Shown here: positions 5,853-7,803 of the stretch, one piece after another
Layout of the letters: each line of letters begins with the position of its first letter
Numbering within the stretch: position 1 is the first letter of the stretch
From: Candidatus Moraniibacteriota bacterium
GTDB taxonomy: Bacteria; Patescibacteriota; Minisyncoccia; Moranbacterales; GCA-2747515
Reading direction: 5' to 3'
Length of the DNA stretch: 7,803 nucleotides
Assembly: GCA_027069365.1 (NCBI GenBank)
Contig: JALXES010000025.1
Coordinates: 1 to 7,803 of the forward strand
Notes under the pieces: model-generated
The model's input: the letters and a program-made list of their open reading frames with translations, nothing else
What the model was told of the DNA's origin: nothing
Database searches by the model: none
Translations under genes and position numbers: made by a program

Positions 5853-6548
5853 ATGTATTGGCTCGCACTCATCTTTTTTGCACTGGGGGTGGTGACGCCG
5901 GAAGTGGTGCGGCATGATGTTGCGCTGTTTCGCGAGGATGAGATTGAGTCAGTGCTCGTCCTGCTGGCAACCGGCGCGCTGTTCTTTGTATTCTTGTGGA
6001 CAGATCGTGCGCGACGTGCGCTGCAGGCAGATGTGCGCGCACGCACGCAAGAACTGCACGACATGAGCAAGGACCTGGCCACGGCGTATGCGCACATTGG
6101 AGAGATGAACCGCAAGATTGACATCGTTACGCAGTTTGCGGCACGTGCAAGCAGTGATGTGATGCGTGCGGATGGCTACAGGGCACTGTGTGACGCCGTG
6201 TGTGAAAGTGCACAGCACATCACGCACTACGAGACGTGCCACGTGTATATTGTAGACACGCAGAGTCGGCAACTCCTTGGGCGTTCGCATGGAGCGCCAA
6301 CACCGACGCGTCAGCAGACGATGGCGCTTGCTCGTGCGCGCACGGGCGCGCATGTGATGTGTGGTGCCGACGATGTGCCGCTCATGACCATCCACAAGAC
6401 ACAGCCGCCAATTGTCGTGGTCATCACAGCACAAGATGCAGCGAAGCGCGTAACAGAAGATGAGGTGTTGCTACAGATGATTGCCATTATCGCGCTGAAC
6501 GTTGTTGCCGGTGACGCGTGGTGCGCTGTACGTATGCCGCAGGAGTAA
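5853..6548 (+). CDS. Two-TM, coiled-coil protein with a GAF-like domain
   Basis: The 231-residue product starts 3 bases after galU, with GGAG six bases before its ATG, so it belongs to that operon. It has two hydrophobic segments (about 2-18 and 33-50) joined by a short acidic loop. A charged helix follows that is likely to be a coiled coil (about 51-90, with heptad-like ALQADVRARTQELHDMS). A C-terminal alpha/beta region (about 95-225) alternates helices and strands (YETCHVYIVD, IVVVITAQD) in the order of a GAF sensory domain. It ends with no histidine-kinase, GGDEF or other output domain. The GAF assignment is from pattern only. It might sense a small molecule at the membrane or act as a scaffold for glycan synthesis. 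Several cysteines (C113, C117, C129, C170, C224) are scattered without a clear metal motif. Confidence 0.75.
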   Translation: MYWLALIFFALGVVTPEVVRHDVALFREDEIESVLVLLATGALFFVFLWTDRARRALQADVRARTQELHDMSKDLATAYAHIGEMNRKIDIVTQFAARASSDVMRADGYRALCDAVCESAQHITHYETCHVYIVDTQSRQLLGRSHGAPTPTRQQTMALARARTGAHVMCGADDVPLMTIHKTQPPIVVVITAQDAAKRVTEDEVLLQMIAIIALNVVAGDAWCAVRMPQE

Positions 6549-6578
6549 CTTTCTTATTCGCTAATTCACTCTAACAAA

Positions 6579-6890
6579 ATGTGTATGACACAAGACACAC
6601 ACAACACAGAAGACTGGAAGGCAATGGCATTGACAATGGTCTCCAATGCTATCAAGCAATCCAGTGCAAACATCATGCAAATGGTACACGAGAAAGTGGA
6701 CCGCACCGCGCACGCAATCATCAAGCGTGTGACAATCGTGTTTCTCATGCTGCTGGGCGCGGCCTTTGTCCTCGTGGGCGCGGCGCAGTATGTGGGAAGT
6801 GTGTTGGGGATGAATGCATACGGCTACGGCATTGTCGGTGGCATCGTACTTGTGATTGCGGCACTGATGCAGTTTGCCAGTCGCAACTGA
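6579..6890 (+). CDS. Small two-TM protein, holin-X/YqjE-like
   Basis: The 103-residue protein has a polar helical N-terminal part (1-49) and two hydrophobic segments (about 51-70 and 83-100) joined by a short Gly/Asn/Tyr turn (GMNAYGYG). This layout fits the putative holin-X / DUF1469 group that includes YqjE, although pairwise identity cannot be judged here. Despite the name, these chromosomal proteins are not known lysis proteins. No ribosome site is seen; two ATGs six bases apart (6579 and 6585) are both possible. It lies 30 bases after the GAF-like gene with no terminator between, so it may share that transcript. The next gene resembles YqjD, which supports the assignment. Confidence 0.72.
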   Translation: MCMTQDTHNTEDWKAMALTMVSNAIKQSSANIMQMVHEKVDRTAHAIIKRVTIVFLMLLGAAFVLVGAAQYVGSVLGMNAYGYGIVGGIVLVIAALMQFASRN

Positions 6891-6901
6891 TGTGGTATAC
6901 T
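6874..6901 (+). promoter_or_regulatory. Promoter of the YqjD-like gene
   Basis: TTGCCA (6874-6879, five of six to consensus), a 16-base spacer and TATACT (6896-6901) with TGG before it (6893-6895) make a strong extended -10 promoter. Transcription should start near 6908, giving a leader of about 31 bases. A second TATAAT at 6923-6928 has no good -35 and would leave almost no leader. Confidence 0.6.
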
Positions 6902-6911
6902 GCGCAGTGTA
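6896..6911. promoter_or_regulatory. Operator-like palindrome over the -10 and start site
   Basis: ACTGCGCAGT (6899-6908) is a perfect palindrome that extends to 16 bases (6896-6911) with one mismatched pair. It covers the -10 element and predicted start of the YqjD-like gene. An outer inverted repeat, ATGTGG/CCACAT (6890-6895 and 6918-6923), flanks it. The position would let a bound repressor block transcription; no regulator is encoded nearby. Confidence 0.35.
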
Positions 6912-6938
6912 ATCCGTCCACATATAATTGCACAAACA

Positions 6939-7235
6939 ATGGACACAAAGAAGAAAGCGACGCAGATCGCAAAGGTTGCGAAGAAGCACGTTGCGCAGGC
7001 GCGCACCGCTGCGGAGAAGGAGGCGCAGAAGATGGCAAAGGCCGCTGAGCGCGAGATGAATAAGGTGAAGAAGCAGTTGGCGCAGGTTGAGAAGAAGGCC
7101 GTTGCATACGCCAAGAAGAATCCGGAGAAGGCGGCGGCTGTCGCTGCCGGTGTCGGTGCGGCGCTCGGTGCTGTTGTTGCGGCACTCGCTGTCAACGCAA
7201 CCAAGAAGAAGGCAGCGCCAAAGAAGAAGAAGTAA
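6939..7235 (+). CDS. Lys/Ala-rich YqjD/ElaB-like (DUF883-type) protein
   Basis: The 98-residue protein has a long Lys/Ala/Glu-rich helix (about 1-58, likely coiled coil). Next is the sequence AYAKKNPEKAAAVAAGVGAA, then LGAVVAALA, then a basic tail (KKKAAPKKKK). The Y-x-x-x-N-P (56-62) and glycine-zipper hydrophobic segment (65-85) match the C-terminus of DUF883 proteins such as E. coli YqjD and ElaB, which are about the same length, sit in the inner membrane by this helix and bind ribosomes in stationary phase. Unlike them, it carries an extra Lys-rich tail. That tail resembles histone H1-like proteins, the main alternative assignment. It has its own promoter and a terminator, and no clear ribosome site. 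Confidence 0.72.
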   Translation: MDTKKKATQIAKVAKKHVAQARTAAEKEAQKMAKAAEREMNKVKKQLAQVEKKAVAYAKKNPEKAAAVAAGVGAALGAVVAALAVNATKKKAAPKKKK

Positions 7236-7263
7236 ATGCGCGATGCGAATTTACGTATTCCAC

Positions 7264-7282
7264 ACACCGCCCGCGGGCGGTT
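7264..7282 (+). terminator. Terminator of the YqjD-like gene
   Basis: ACCGCCCGCGGGCGGT is a perfect GC-rich palindrome (7264-7279), followed by T to 7282. It begins 28 bases after the stop codon. The hairpin touches the next promoter. Confidence 0.7.
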
Positions 7283-7283
7283 T

Positions 7284-7292
7284 TGTGGTAGT
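7284..7292 (+). promoter_or_regulatory. ligA extended -10 promoter
   Basis: TGG followed by TAGTAT (7287-7292) is an extended -10. The -35 position falls inside the preceding terminator hairpin and has no match (ACCGCC with a 17-base spacer). Transcription would start near 7299, leaving about 25 bases before the ATG. Confidence 0.4.
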
Positions 7293-7296
7293 ATAG

Positions 7297-7803
<507 letters not shown>

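Noticed and set aside
6579..6890. Phage lysis holin or prophage remnant
   Set aside because: No other phage gene is nearby, and the neighbour fits the chromosomal YqjDE-type context better.

Overview
The window reads as chromosomal DNA from an ultra-small bacterium of the Candidate Phyla Radiation (Patescibacteria, Parcubacteria-like). This is an inference from several signs. The alanyl-tRNA synthetase ends right after its editing domain, the lysyl-tRNA synthetase and NAD-dependent DNA ligase carry variant motifs, the sugar nucleotidyltransferase is short, and genes are compact. TGA acts as a normal stop, so the altered code of Gracilibacteria/SR1 is not used. Most of the window is GC-rich. 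The exception is roughly 140-830, which is clearly AT-richer and holds a small zinc-finger gene on the minus strand.

Layout: the 3' end of alaS (to 137) has no start codon inside the window. It is followed by an intergenic stretch with a promoter-like sequence, three consecutive stem-loops and a strong terminator, which together could encode a small RNA of about 79 nt. A convergent minus-strand gene for a stand-alone CHC2 (DnaG-type) zinc finger follows, with its own terminator. Next come a 65-residue unknown protein and lysS. A two-gene unit encodes a membrane-anchored DsbA-like thiol oxidoreductase and a multi-pass membrane protein with an intramembrane CxxC. A second unit starts from its own promoter inside the previous gene: rfbA/rmlA, galU and a two-TM, coiled-coil, GAF-like protein. 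A short holin-like two-TM protein and a Lys/Ala-rich YqjD/ElaB-like protein form a pair. The window ends inside ligA.

How the genes may work together: the two nucleotidyltransferases make dTDP-glucose and UDP-glucose from glucose-1-phosphate and so feed surface-glycan synthesis. The DsbA-like protein and its neighbour look like an extracytoplasmic thiol-redox pair. The holin-like and YqjD-like pair recalls the proteobacterial yqjD-yqjE neighbourhood and may act at the inner face of the membrane. alaS, lysS and ligA are housekeeping genes.

The least explained parts are the putative small RNA after alaS, the redox pair, and the YqjDE-like pair with a palindrome over its promoter. Six promoter candidates share a TGn extended -10 element. 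No CRISPR array, insertion sequence, tRNA or rRNA gene was seen. No intergenic stretch exceeds 300 bases.
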